Shown here piece after piece: positions 1-10,606 of a stretch of DNA of 64,000 bases. The first letter of the stretch is position 1; each line of letters starts with the position of its first letter. The position numbers and the translations under genes were made by a program. The notes beneath the pieces are model-generated. The model saw only the letters and a program-made list of their open reading frames with translations. It was not told where the DNA came from and searched no databases. Source of the DNA: Juglans regia (Eukaryota > Streptophyta > Magnoliopsida > Fagales > Juglandaceae); the NCBI RefSeq assembly GCF_001411555.2, contig NC_049903.1, forward strand, positions 30,607,083-30,671,082. The letters run 5' to 3'.

Positions 1-727
1 TCGATCCGAAGCCAACATATTTACCACCTTGCGAGGGGGGGAGGCCTGCCGGGCGCGAGTCGTTCTCCGCCAGCTTTCGCGCGAAAAAGCTCTCCTTGTT
101 CGCGGCGGAGGCCTCCAATTGCGACCGCGTGTGGATATCCTCGGTCGACTTCGACCTTACCGGCGCGCCGCCCGCTCCGACAAAACCTCTAACATCGCCA
201 GTGGATTGGTTTCGCCTAATATCACCACTGGAGGAGGACTTGAACCCGTCATCATTGTCCCAACTATCCCATCCTCCATTGCTCCCATAATTACCGTTTC
301 TGGTTTGCCCCAAAGGGGGCTTCGACTTCCCACCCCCGAGGTTCTCCTTGACGACAGGTGGATCCCGCCAGGGTCGGCCCTCGGCTAGGGCTTGAATTCG
401 ATCCCTATAAACACCGGCGGCTTTGGTGTTGTATTTGGTGACGATATCGGTCTCCTTAGGGATCCCATACTGGGCGAGGAAGGCGTTGAGCTGCTCATTC
501 CCACCGGCCTCCATTTTCTTGATCTGGATCTCGGACCAGGAGTCCATTGTCACGGATCGGACGAATGAGATGTGAACACCGAGGCCGCGGTGCTTGCCAG
601 AGCACTCTAAGCACATGAAGATTCCGTAGGAAACCGACGCCCATTGAGGGTTCTTTTGGGAACAGTCGACGCAGACCTTGTTCCCAGTTTGCGATTGAAG
701 GTCCCGCAGCCGCCTCGATGCCGCCAT
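1..727 (-). CDS. AGD7: ArfGAP domain protein, AGD6/AGD7-like (partial, 5' part)
   Basis: The frame opens at an ATG (725-727, minus) and stays open to the window edge, so only the N-terminal ~242 residues are present. It begins [19 protein letters not shown] and continues through [20 protein letters not shown], which holds the CX2CX16CX2C zinc finger of ArfGAP proteins (third and fourth Cys in FMCLEC), followed by the [16 protein letters not shown] block containing the arginine finger. Further on are SMD-type residues ([18 protein letters not shown]) and a low-complexity linker ending [15 protein letters not shown], which I recognise from plant AGD6 and AGD7. Known role of the family: stimulates GTP hydrolysis by ARF1-type GTPases at the Golgi and controls COPI vesicle traffic. 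AGD6 and AGD7 cannot be separated without the C-terminus. No break is seen. Confidence 0.93.
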   Translation of the reverse strand, partial: MAASRRLRDLQSQTGNKVCVDCSQKNPQWASVSYGIFMCLECSGKHRGLGVHISFVRSVTMDSWSEIQIKKMEAGGNEQLNAFLAQYGIPKETDIVTKYNTKAAGVYRDRIQALAEGRPWRDPPVVKENLGGGKSKPPLGQTRNGNYGSNGGWDSWDNDDGFKSSSSGDIRRNQSTGDVRGFVGAGGAPVRSKSTEDIHTRSQLEASAANKESFFARKLAENDSRPAGLPPSQGGKYVGFGS

Positions 728-960
728 TAGGGGTCCGATCCGATCGCTCACAATCGGAATCTGCGAAAACGGATCGAAAAATTAAAAAAGTAAACGGAAT
801 CAGGAAACAAGTAGGAATGAGAGGAGACGTTTGGAAAATTTTCTCGGATAGGTTGGGGTAATATGGAATGATAAAGCTATATTAGGAGAGAGAGAAAAAG
901 AGAGGTTTGGGCATACCTCTCAGTTGCTGGTAGAGAAACGGGGGCTCACCGACACCGTCT
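728..960 (-). other. 5' UTR of the AGD gene with an intron
   Basis: On the minus strand AGAG|GTATGC (donor at 916-915) and TTTTCGCAG|ATTCCG (acceptor ending at 761) fit a 5'-UTR intron of about 156 bases, placed 33 bases before the ATG. The intron is T-rich near its 3' end. The UTR exon upstream starts somewhere near 920-960. This is inferred from splice signals only. Confidence 0.5.
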
Positions 961-2045
961 GTTCGTTCAAATAAGTTTTAGGGGTCAATATTCCATGTCC
1001 TTTTAGGTCAGGGCCCGGTCAGCCCCCTTCTCTTTGGGCCCGCCCATTTAAAGAGTATCCATCGCTTATAACAGTAATGAAAATAATGAAAATTAATTTG
1101 TTAAGCCTTAAAATTTACAAGTTCGATTCAGATTCTTTCAAGAAAAAATCTATTAATATCATTTTCGCAATATAATTTTTTTTATACACGAAGGATTCTT
1201 TAATTCTCTTAATAAAAAATTAAAATTTTTTTAATTGATTTAAAAAATCTTAATTATTTACGTAATATAATTTAATTTAAAAGATAAATTTTCAAATCAT
1301 ATTTATGTCAATGGTTTATAGTGTAAACATTTTTTTAATATAATTTCTTTTTTAAAAATGATCTGAAATGCTTTTCTCATAATAAACCTGCATTATATAA
1401 CCTTTTTATACAACTATTTTTTTTCAATTCTATTTTAAATGGATGGCATTTTTGTAAAACATGGTTGTAGAGTTGTCATTATTTAAAAAAAAATATTATT
1501 TATTTAAAAGTGAATTGTAAAAAAATTATAAAAGAGTTGTCTCGCTACCACTTGTCTTGTATGATTTGGTTGTTAGCATTTTTCGGTCAAGCTTCATAGT
1601 ATAACACCAGCCAACATTCAATTTCAATGTACCAACGTTGATGTGATAGATAGTTCAGAAATAAATTTTTAAATGTTAAAATATCATAAATGAAAGGTCA
1701 TTTATAAATTCATGTGAGTATTTTACGTTATATGTTAATTTTATTTTATATTAAAAAAATTTACAGTCCAATTCATTATATCAAATTATATTAATTTATA
1801 AATTTAATTTTATAAAATTTCTTTTGTGAATGGAACATTTTTTGAAATATTTGTCATGTTAATAATATTTTCGTAGGTGTTAAATTACATTTTCACCTAA
1901 TAATAACAAAACTAGCTAGCAAGTATATGCAAAATCAGGATTAAGTAAGATGGGGATAGGTGCCTCAAACTTCATGAATTTAATCTGCATTTTTCTTAAT
2001 AAAGAGAAGCTTAAGCTTCTCAAGTTAGTTCTTAGAGTTAAGATT
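961..2045. other. AT-rich intergenic / AGD upstream region
   Basis: No open frame, TIR or recognisable domain is seen. The stretch is very AT-rich with many A and T runs. It should contain the AGD promoter close to 960-1080, but I cannot point to a convincing TATA box. Confidence 0.5.
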
Positions 2046-2480
2046 GCGTTTGGATGTTGAACTGAGTTGAGTTGAGTTAAGATGAAAGTTGAAAATTGAA
2101 TAAATTATTGTTAGAATATTATTTTGTAATATTATTATTATTTTAAGATTTGAAAAAGTTGAATTGTTTATTATATTTTGTGTTGAAATTTAAAAAAATT
2201 GTAATAATTAGATAATATAAGCTGATATGAGGAAAAAATCTATACAACTTTCTATTATTCACACAACCTTCACACACCACACATTTTTTTAAATTTTTAT
2301 TATTTTTTTATTTTATCAAATATTTAATATATGAATAATGAATAGAAGAATTGAATTAGTTTAAAAGAATAAACTCAAAAAAAAATTAAAAAAAAAATTA
2401 AAAAATTAGAAAAAATATAGTATGTAAAGATTGAGAAAGTTGTATAACATTACTATGAAATGAGTTTAGAATCCAAACTG
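2046..2480. mobile_element. MITE with GTTTGGAT ends (copy 1, interrupted)
   Basis: The left end reads GCGTTTGGAT and the right end GAATCCAAACTG, inverted copies of each other. The interior (TTGAAAAAGTTGAATTGTT, then TATTATATTTTGTGTTGAAA) matches the copy at 38658-38865 in the dehydrogenase intron. This copy is longer because another foldback element (2242-2445) sits inside it. It encodes no protein. Confidence 0.6.
2242..2445. mobile_element. Foldback MITE nested in the GTTTGGAT MITE
   Basis: Perfect 12-bp inverted ends, ATACAACTTTCT at 2242-2253 and AGAAAGTTGTAT at 2434-2445, enclose an A/T-run-rich core. Its absence from the homologous copy at 38658-38865 shows it is a secondary insertion. 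Exact TSD not resolved. Confidence 0.6.
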
Positions 2481-2900
2481 AAGCTCGTGGCCCAATTCTT
2501 AGGCCCATGTTTGGGATGCGGCTATTTTTGTTGAATTGTATGGACAATCAATCCGAGGCTGAAGGTATTCAATTTAAATCAAGGGCTAGATGGAGTTAGG
2601 GCACGCTTCAATATTATAAGAATTCTTAAAATTTTTAAAAAAATTCATAATTTTATTTTTAAACATAACTTAAACATAAAATATTTTTAAATTTAAAATT
2701 TTTAACTTTTTTATCTGATCATTTCTTAATCATTATTTAAACATAAAAATCAATATAATTTTTACGAACTTCAAAATAAAAATAATATTAAAAGATTATA
2801 TTCAAGTAATTTTTTAATTTTATAATATTTGTATTTAAGTTTTTTCCTCTAATTTCTCAAAAGTCAATAAAACATCTTTACTCAAAGAGTAATTCTACAT

Positions 2901-3048
2901 ACAATCGTGAAGTGCATAAACGCCGCGTAATCGTTTTGAAAAAGAGTTGGGTCTATTATTAAAAAATTAATTTTTTTTCATATAGATCATATATTTAATT
3001 CATTTTTTTCAAAACGATTACACGATGATTGTACAATTCACGATTATA
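2901..3048. mobile_element. Foldback MITE, ~44-bp inverted arms
   Basis: The arm starting ACAATCGTGAAGTGC and running to TAATCGTTTTGAAAAA (2928-2943) is mirrored by TTTTTTCAAAACGATTA (3004-3020) and the following bases to 3048. The centre holds an A run followed by a T run. The same centre and arm ends recur at 29547-29682, so this is a family. Confidence 0.6.
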
Positions 3049-3744
3049 AATATATTTTTTCTTATTTAAATTATTTCACTACTATTCACTTAAACTGGAA
3101 GTTTCATTAATGACCATAGTTAGGTAACAAAAGAAAATGCCTTTGAATTTTTTTTTTCTTTATCTCCAGAAATGTTTGAGGACCAAATCCCTGAGACTTT
3201 TGAACTTGTCACCGACTCACAGGCCACAGCCTCACACCATTCATGTATGTATTTTAATCATGGGAAGTGTTGGGAGAGAAATTCTACAGAGAGAGACATC
3301 CCATGACCCACGTGTCATGACATTAGTCTCTCTCTCTCTCTCTCTTTTTTTTTTAATATTAATTTTATCCTGTAATTATTTTTGCCACTATTTTTATGTT
3401 TGATGAACTTATTTGTGGGGAGATGGGACTCCTAACTACAATTTAAATATTTATCAGATTTAAATATAGTACACTTGAACCGTCTTCATTGACAAATTCA
3501 AAGTCAAAATTCAAAAGCAAACTTCTTGTGTTCACAATCACAACTTTTTGAAGTCACAATCCACATACAAGCAAATTTCTTCTGTTCATAGCTTTTAATA
3601 TTCAACCATTTCAAGAAGTTATCATCCACACCTCAAATATTCTCAACAATTGATTAATATAATCAATTGTCCCGCGTACAGCATGTATATTAATGAAAAA
3701 ATAAAATAAAATAAAAATATATAGACACAACTTTTACATGACTC

Positions 3745-3780
<36 letters not shown>

Positions 3781-4072
3781 GTATTATTGTGTAATTGTGT
3801 AACGGTTGTGTCCTATCAATATCACAAAATAAAAATAAATTAATATGGTCCAGTAGTTATATACCTTGCCTGCCATCATTTCATGCTTTGGTGATCTACA
3901 CATGCAAAATAGGTTACTTATATTTGGCATGCATCATTCTAAATTTTATAGGAAATTTCTATACATCATACTATAATCTTATTTTTATCTTACTAAATAA
4001 GATGTAACACATTTATCATTATTGAATAATTATTTATTAGATGTATCTTTATCATTCAATGACGATGAATAT
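3049..4072. other. Intergenic, with (CT)n and (AT)n microsatellites
   Basis: A CT-repeat run lies near 3330-3346 and a pure AT repeat at 3749-3776. The short open frames here have no domain and include repeat sequence. Nothing else is supported. Confidence 0.5.
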
Positions 4073-4280
4073 TGACAGTTAGTTAGAGACAAATTTCCAT
4101 AAAACGAGGGAGATAAATTTTCATAAATCAAGGCTCAAATCAAGGCACCACCATGTGCTTCACCATTTCCCTTCTATAAATAGCTAGTTTCTGTAATGAG
4201 AAAAAACACGAATAGAAAAGCATTAGTGCATATTCTCTTCCTCCCTATGATTATTTTTCTTTCTTTTACGTTTATTTTCA
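4073..4280 (+). mobile_element. 5' LTR of a decayed Ty1/copia element (copia-0)
   Basis: The right boundary is firm: ...TTATTTTCA is followed at once by a primer-binding site. A TATA-like CTATAAATAG lies near 4174, as expected in an LTR promoter. The left boundary (TGACAGTTAGTTAG) is a guess from the TG start and the position. The matching 3' LTR was not found, so the element is truncated. Confidence 0.5.
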
Positions 4281-4292
4281 TGGTATTAGAGC
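4281..4292 (+). other. Primer-binding site of copia-0
   Basis: TGGTATTAGAGC differs by one base from the usual plant copia PBS complementary to the 3' end of initiator Met tRNA (TGGTATCAGAGC). It directly follows the LTR end. Confidence 0.75.
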
Positions 4293-4752
4293 GTTCATTC
4301 GCTCTACCCAAAAATTCAAGTTGATTGAAATCAATTTTTTATCACACCAGGAGGTTCTTCTCGACAAGACGAAACCGTTGCCGCAAACAGCATCGAAAAC
4401 AGATGCCAAAAGAGTCCCTATGAGCCCTGAGAAGGTTGAAGCGTGCACACCACACGCCAAACGCATTCCAAAGGTAGACAACGCATGAGTCACACTCCCC
4501 CATGCGCTCCAGAGGTAGACAACGCGTGAGTCATACTCTCCAATGCGCCCCCCCAAGCGTCCCCACATGCCTGTTGATCTAAACCATTCAAATCTCAAAT
4601 CTGTTTTGGGATAGATCTAAGCCATTTGGAGTACAATTTCAACGATCAAGCAGTGCTTTCCTACTATTTGGATCATTCTGGACTCATCCGTATGGTCAGA
4701 TTTCTAGAAATTCATCTCAAATTTCTTATTTTTTAACGTTTCCAAAAACTCC

Positions 4753-5960
4753 ATGGCTACACCACCCATCTAAACTCCTTCTCAACTAATCAATGATCTC
4801 ACTTCACCATATTTCCTAACCAGTGCCGACAACCCGGGAGCAACCATGGTTCCAAAAATCCTCACCGGTGACAATTATCCCTCGTGGTGACGCTCCATGC
4901 GTATGGCTCTCAATGCAAAAAATAAACTTGTTTTCGTTGATGCCACTCTAATAAAACCTACAGATCCTTCCATCGTTACACTGTGGGAGAGGTGCTGCGA
5001 CATGGTCCTTTCATGGCTACTAAATTACATTGAAAAATCTCCAATGCAAAGCTTGATCTATTGTCAGAATCCCTCTGATGTATGGAAAGACTTAGATAAC
5101 CGATTCTCTCAAAGCAATCACCCAAGGTTATATCACCTCAAAGGCGATCTCATCAATCTCCATCAAGATTCCATGACCATTACAGCCTACTACAACAACA
5201 TCAAGGGGCTCTAGGATGAGTTACAAACTCTACAGGAACCCAATTCTTGCACATGCAATGCTCGAGAAAATGCCTTGGCAAGAGAAAACACAAAACATTT
5301 ATTTCAATTTCTCATGGGGCTCAAAGATTCCTTCAACAACATCAGGAGCCAAATTTTTGCTATGGATCATCTACCCTCCATCGCCAAAGCCTATGCTACT
5401 GTTCATCAAGAGGAGACCTAGCGTCATCTTCATCTCCTACTCCTACCCACACCCGACAACTCAACAATTACTGTTACTCGTCCTTCACATCAAACTCCCA
5501 ACAGAGCAAGAAATAAAAAAAGGTGTGCAAAATGCCGCAAAGAAGGTCATTTGATTGAAAGCTGCTATGAAATTATTGGGTACCCAACCCACTGAAACAC
5601 CTCCAAGCCCAAGCAGAAGACCAATGCCACTATTGTCCTACCAATCTCAACCAATGCAGTCTCTTGGGCATCCTCACCTTCAACTGCAAAGGTAATCTCT
5701 GGGCTTTCTACTGAGCAATATCAGCAGTTGATGGGTCTTCTTCAGCCCAGCCGTGCGGATGACTTCTCTGGTTTTTTTTTTCTTTCACTGCTTCTATGCC
5801 TTCTTTGCCTTGGGTAATTGACACAGGTGTCTCAGCCCTTGTGGCCTCTATGAAATTTTTACCACATGCTACCCACGTCACACCTTACTCATAGTTTCTT
5901 ACTTTACCCACAAGGACCACGGCTCAAGTCACTCACATGGGCAATCAATGAATATTCATC
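4753..5960 (+). pseudogene. copia-0 gag and start of protease (broken)
   Basis: The reading starts MATPPI and hits a stop at once. It then continues as a copia Gag: LTGDNYPSW, a stop, RSMRMALNAKNKLVFVDAT, then DVWKDLDNRFSQSNHPRLYHLK. After a stop and frame changes come LMGLKDSFNNIRSQI and a zinc knuckle CAKCRKEGHLIESC (CX2CX4HX4C) near 5528-5570. A protease-like LPWVIDTGVSALV follows near 5806-5845. No integrase or reverse transcriptase follows. The Gag resembles the retro-element families with UBN2/Retrotran_gag domains. The copy is dead and 3'-truncated. Confidence 0.75.
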
Positions 5961-6429
5961 TTACTCTGCAGATATTTAAAGATGTGGTCTTCAATGAATA
6001 TGTCATATCTTATTTAGTGTGATGAAAATAAGATGAGAGTGTAGCGTATAACATTACTCTTATAGTATAATATGCCTATTTTACAATGATCCTGTGAAAG
6101 ACAGGACAATACATGATATTCATCTCCTGTCTATTTCCTGGGAAAACTTATGTTCTTTGGTGTGACAAAGTGCTATATTCTTCGATCACTTGAATATCCC
6201 GTAACCTTCAAGGAAAATTCTCTTCATTGCATCATCTTACTCTTTAACTTTGGCGGCTTTTATCTATTCTATGTTGGTGGAGAGCAATTTTTGAATGTTT
6301 GACTCTAATCCATATTAGATTATACGTATAATATAGATAATTTCAAATTCCGATTGAGAGCTTGTGTGGCATGTTAAGCTTTGGGTAGTTAAACTAGAAG
6401 TGAATGAAGTAATGTTGGAAGCTCAGCTG
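5961..6429. other. Unassigned stretch after copia-0
   Basis: No domain could be read. It may be the decayed remainder of copia-0 or flanking DNA. Confidence 0.4.
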
Positions 6430-6890
6430 TATCAAATTAGACTCAAGTTAGCATGGTCTGAACTCGAGAGTTTGGAGGCACTCTAAGAATCTGCTGCACA
6501 CACATTTGTTGAGTGCTCTATTGCTAGTTCTATTTGGAATCATTTCTCCACTGCATGTGTTTGGTGAATCACTTCCAGTTGTTGGTGGATGGAGAGAATG
6601 TTTAATAATTTGGTGGACTTTGTTTGGTGGTTCAGATAAGTTTCATTTGTTCGCACAGTTGGTCCCAATTTTGATTGTTGGTGTGGCTTAATAGAAATGC
6701 TGCTAGATTTGATGCTAAAGTTAAATCTGCATCCATGGCTACTGGAAAGGTAAAAAGATGGTTACAAGAGTTGAATGATGGGATTAAGCCCTCAAAAGTC
6801 ACTGCAGAGCATTTTTTACTTATACAGCAATTGCTGAGTATTCCAGTGCTTAAACTAATTGCTATAAAGCCAAGTTTGGTTCCTCATGGG
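6430..6890 (+). pseudogene. LINE ORF2 C-terminal fragment
   Basis: Frames here read HTLLSALLLVLFGIISPL and WRECLIIWWTLFGGSDKFH, then after a frame change WLNRNAARFDAKVKSASMAT and KVKRWLQELNDGI. This is the pattern after the zf-RVT region of plant LINE ORF2 (…W-x-WxxRNxxRF…). Frameshifts separate the parts. Function lost. Confidence 0.55.
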
Positions 6891-7566
6891 TAGAGGGGCT
6901 CCACTTAAAAAACTTCCAAACTGCGGCCACCACATCAGTCTCCACAATATCCCAACACGAACAATAGAATCCAGACCCAAACTCGTCTGAGCTTGGACTA
7001 CTATCAGTAGGAATAGAAAACATAGCCTCTTTCACCTCTTGGATTGAAGGGAGCTGAAGAAGAAAATTGTTTTCCTCTTCTGTAACTACATTCTGCACGA
7101 ACAAAGATAAGTCCCCGGGGGAAGGGGGGGCTCCTTGGTCTTGCCTTTAGAAAGTCACTCCAGAACCCACAGCCCCATCATGGATAGCCTCCGGGGAGGA
7201 TAAACAAGAACCGTCACGGAGTCGCATTTCCTGCACAAACGACTTATTTACAGAAGCAAATGTTTTAAAAAACTGAGCGGAGGCCTCGCCCTTCTCCATC
7301 CACCTGAGTTTGGCCTATTACGATAACCGAGTCTCCTTTCTAAGAAGCCACACCGCCATTTCTTTCTTGTTTTTTAATAATTCCGTCTCAACCTCTTCTG
7401 AAAAGATATCTTGCAATTGACCCTCAATACTTTCTATCTGCTTCTCCAACTCACTAATATGCTTCTCCGTATGCCCAAATTCCCTACAATTCCAATATTT
7501 CAAAACCATTTTCAACTTTTTTAATTTAGCAGCTAGACAGAACCAGATGAAGATTGGGTAGAGCAC
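6862..7566 (-). pseudogene. LINE ORF2: endonuclease-RT linker and RT N-terminus
   Basis: The minus strand reads LAAKLKKLKMVLKYWNC and a Glu/Lys-rich helical linker (HISELEKQIESIEGQL). Around 7300-7150 comes WMEKGEASAQFFKTFASVNK. Then LPSIQEVKEAMFSIPTDSSP and EFGSGFYCSCWDIVETDVV mark the start of the LINE reverse transcriptase (RVT_1), where the family has SPGPDGF. It stops near 6890 before the catalytic FADD motif. Several stops and frame changes are present. Confidence 0.65.
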
Positions 7567-7689
7567 CTATGTAAAGATAAAGAGTATCCGTCGAATGGGG
7601 ATTCCGTAGAGGAAAAAAACGTAAGTAAGGGTAGACGAACTCTCAGAAGCTCATCTTGGGTTCTTAGCAAGCCCACTCGGATGAATTTA

Positions 7690-8515
7690 TGATTTGTAAT
7701 CCTCTCTTTTGGAATATACGTGGTATTTGATCTTCGCGGAGAGATCTATGTAAGTTGGTAAGGAAGTTCCAAGTTAATTTCATTTTGTTAGATGAATCGT
7801 TTGTTGATGTAAGTCAGTTGGATATTTTGAAAAATTGGTTGAAATTCGATTATGGCTTTTCTAATCAAAGTGTTGGTGGGAAATTATGGTAGTTATGGAA
7901 AGATGGTTTAGAGGTCTCGATTAGTCAATTTAGTGTTTAGCATGTGTCTGCCTTGTTGAAGGATGCCTTTCATTCTGTTGTGGTTTTTGGGGTCTATGCA
8001 AAATGTAATCATATGGAGAGGCGTGATCTCTGGAGTTTGTTATACTTGGATGTCGTGCAAGATATTCATTGGCTCTATCTTGGTGATTTCAATATTATTA
8101 GTGGGGATGATGAATGTAAGGGTGGGAGACCCTGGTCGAGAATGGCAATGGATGAATTTAATGATTTTATTGAGGTTTGTGGGTTAATTGAAATGAAGTC
8201 AATGGGGCCAAGTTTTCTTGGTGTAATGGACAGCGTGGTTTGGCTAGAAGCTGGTCGAAACTGGACCGATGTCTCATGAACCCTTTGGCTATTAATTTAA
8301 TTCAAGATGCTTTGTGTAATTATTCGCCTCACTCAACTTCGGACCATGTTCCAATGTTCTTTCCTCTAAAGTCTCAGGCATGTAGATATGACCCATCGTC
8401 GTTTAAGTTCCAACAAATGTGGGTGGCTCATGAGAATTTTAGAGAGGTGGTGCAAGCCACCCTTTCCATCGAAGGTGTCATTGCCAAAGCACCCAACCTT
8501 CCATCTTCCACATAG
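7690..8515 (+). pseudogene. LINE endonuclease (APE-type) fragment, inverted
   Basis: Recognisable endonuclease blocks are ICNPLFWNIRGI, VVVFGVYAKCNHMERRDLW, IHWLYLGDFNIISGDDEC and WSRMAMDEFNDFIEVCGL. After a frame change near 8240-8260 come SWSKLDRCLMNPLAI and SDHVPMFFPL. GDFN and SDH are the conserved catalytic blocks of the exo/endo/phosphatase family. The block ends at HENFREVV, directly before the point where the oppositely oriented linker (minus, 7566) would join in an intact LINE. Confidence 0.7.
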
Positions 8516-8556
8516 TCAAGTAAAGCCCCATCCCCTGTCACCTACTCAACTAACTT

Positions 8557-9905
8557 CTATGTTCCCATTATCCCATATGGCACCACCTTCTCCACAACCG
8601 GATTGACAGCCACTATACCAGACTCGATGTTACGAAGGCGTTGCTGGCATCCGAAACCTTCTGCTTCCAACATTACTGCTAGCTCCTCATAGGTTCCACC
8701 CGAATTCCGCACTATCAATGAGCTTGGACCAGCCCCAGATACATCCAACTTTCTAGCCACCAAAGCATCCACAACAGGGTTCTTAAGTGGCAAATAACTA
8801 ACCAGCATATCCAGCCCGCTGCTTACAACCTGGTCCTCTTCCATCGAAACCTGATTATCACCCTTTATTTCGGACGATCTATGACCAGCCAAGTTTTTTT
8901 CCACACTTCCCTCCATTCCCACATCAGTAACAACGTCGATTACAGGCACATCAGGAGATCGAGAATCCTCCATCGTTATCATCAATGGCAACGACGTCTC
9001 CTTTGGCACATCAGTAGGTATCACAACCCCTTCCATATTTTTGTCATCTGCAGTAGTTTTCGGCTTCCACTTATTCACTACCTTCTCTGCTTCCTTAGCA
9101 ATTCCTTTCCTCTTATGATCAACAGCATTACCGCCACCTTCCGTCCATTTGCAGGTCTTTGAGTTATGCCCCTGAATGCAGCATTTAGAACAAAAAGCAG
9201 GGAGTGTCTCTCATACTCAACCCCAATATAAAAACTTGAAGCATGGTGCGGATTGCCAATCCAAATTCCCCGTACGCGCTCCTTTGCCGCATCTAGTTCC
9301 AAACAAACCCGAGCCCCATTTGTTCTCGTCACACACTTCGTGGCATTATCACGTCGTAGGAATCGACCCTACGGTGCAGTGATATTCATAAAAAATGACT
9401 TGTAGTAATAGTTTAGTGGTAGTCCAGGGAGGAAAACCCACACCGACACCAATGACAGCTCCGATTCCTCATCAAAATCAGTGTGCCAATGGAACCCACG
9501 GTAAGGAACCCCATCTACATCAGTAGCTCCCTCAACATTGCCTTCACAAAATCAATCTCGCTAATGAGTCGCATGAACACATTCTGAGGTTTCCTCATAG
9601 CTGAAACCATCAGTTGCGAGTTTAATCCCCAGCGATTTCAGATGAACACTCTGATGGCATCAAGGGACTAATGTTGCCTAAGAAACTTGAGGACCATCGA
9701 ATATCTAAATCGAGTAGGAGATTTTTTAATTTCCTCCTTGGAAAACAGAACACAAATATGTCCATCAATGGTTTTGGCAGGCCGAAGCGGGACATCAATC
9801 TCAAGAAGTGGTAGTGGTGTGCGTGCCACCAAGTTTGCAAAAGTGCGCTACCGACCAGCCGTTGCCAATGGCCCAGGAGGAGTCCCGGTGGCTGTCATGC
9901 AACAC
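8557..9905 (-). pseudogene. LINE ORF1 (DUF4283-type nucleic-acid-binding protein)
   Basis: The 3' part is an open frame of 173 codons (9078-8557), rich in acidic and Ser residues. Upstream frames read RVCLELDAAKERVRGIWIG and, at 9840-9622, FGLPKPLMDIFVFCFPRRKL. The layout matches the ORF1 proteins of plant L1 elements (DUF4283 followed by a zf-CCHC_4 region and a low-complexity tail). Frames change several times, so it is not translatable as one protein. Confidence 0.5.
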
Positions 9906-10140
9906 GAACCCTAGCAGAGCACGATTTTAGGCGAAAATGATAATATCGGCACGAACCCTACCACTCAAAATTGGATTAGGTACATTTTGTATTATATGAT
10001 TACTTATCATGTCATTGCATCTTTGTGGAAAAGCAACCTTACTTTTGGGTTTCTTATTGAGGCTACCTGTTGTGCTACACAACCCACATCACGCGTTTCA
10101 TATCCAGACACAACATTCCTAAAGAGGCATTGCAGTAAAC

Positions 10141-10400
10141 ATTCTATAATATTTATCACTATTATATATTAATAAAAAATAAAATTATTGTAATATTTAT
10201 CACTATTAAATATAAATAAAAAATAAAATCACTATAATATTTATCACTATTATATATAAATAAAAAATAAAATTACTATAATATTTATTAATATTATAAA
10301 TAAATAAAAAATAAAATCACTATAATATTTATCACTATTATATATAAATAAAAAATAAAATCAATATAATATTTATCACTATTATATATAAATAAAATCA
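10141..10400. repeat. Minisatellite, ~44-bp unit, six copies
   Basis: The string TAATATTTAT starts at 10147, 10191, 10235, 10279, 10323 and 10367, an exact 44-base spacing. Each unit continues with CACTATTATATATAAATAAA-like sequence and a few point changes. Confidence 0.9.
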
Positions 10401-10606
10401 TCATTAAAAATAAAATCAATCATTGATGGGACTCACACATTTTTCAATTATCTATCCAAAAGTCAACAACTCAACATACTTCATACATCCAAACAACTCA
10501 AAATGCTCTCAATGGGACCCACAAACCCACTTCAATCTCTACTCATAACTATTTACAAATATTCTCAACACTTTTCAGGTATTTTTACTACCCAAACGTA
10601 GTTAAA
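10401..10606. mobile_element. MITE-like end adjoining the 44-bp minisatellite
   Basis: The stretch holds phrases such as GGGACTCACACATTTTTC, CATACATCCAAACAACTC and GGGACCCACAAACCCAC and ends CTACCCAAACGTAG. The CCAAAC/CCCAAAC motifs echo the GTTTGG ends of the MITEs elsewhere in the window. The 44-bp units probably form its interior. Left boundary unresolved. Confidence 0.4.

Larger units (their letters stand above)
6430..9905 (-). mobile_element. L1-like LINE with blocks in alternating orientation
   Basis: Five LINE pieces lie side by side: ORF2 C-terminus (plus, 6430-6890), RT start (minus, 6862-7104), endonuclease-RT linker (minus, 7318-7566), endonuclease (plus, 7690-8460), and ORF1 (minus, 8557-9905). 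Read on the minus strand, the order ORF1, endonuclease, linker, RT is correct for one element, but the endonuclease is inverted in place and so is the 3' part. The pieces could instead come from several insertions. All frames are broken. Confidence 0.6.

Noticed and set aside
3749..3776. AT repeat as a regulatory or matrix-attachment site
   Set aside because: AT runs are scattered all over the window; nothing singles this one out.
10141..10400. CRISPR-like regular repeat
   Set aside because: Units are directly tandem with no unique spacers, in plant nuclear DNA; it is a minisatellite.
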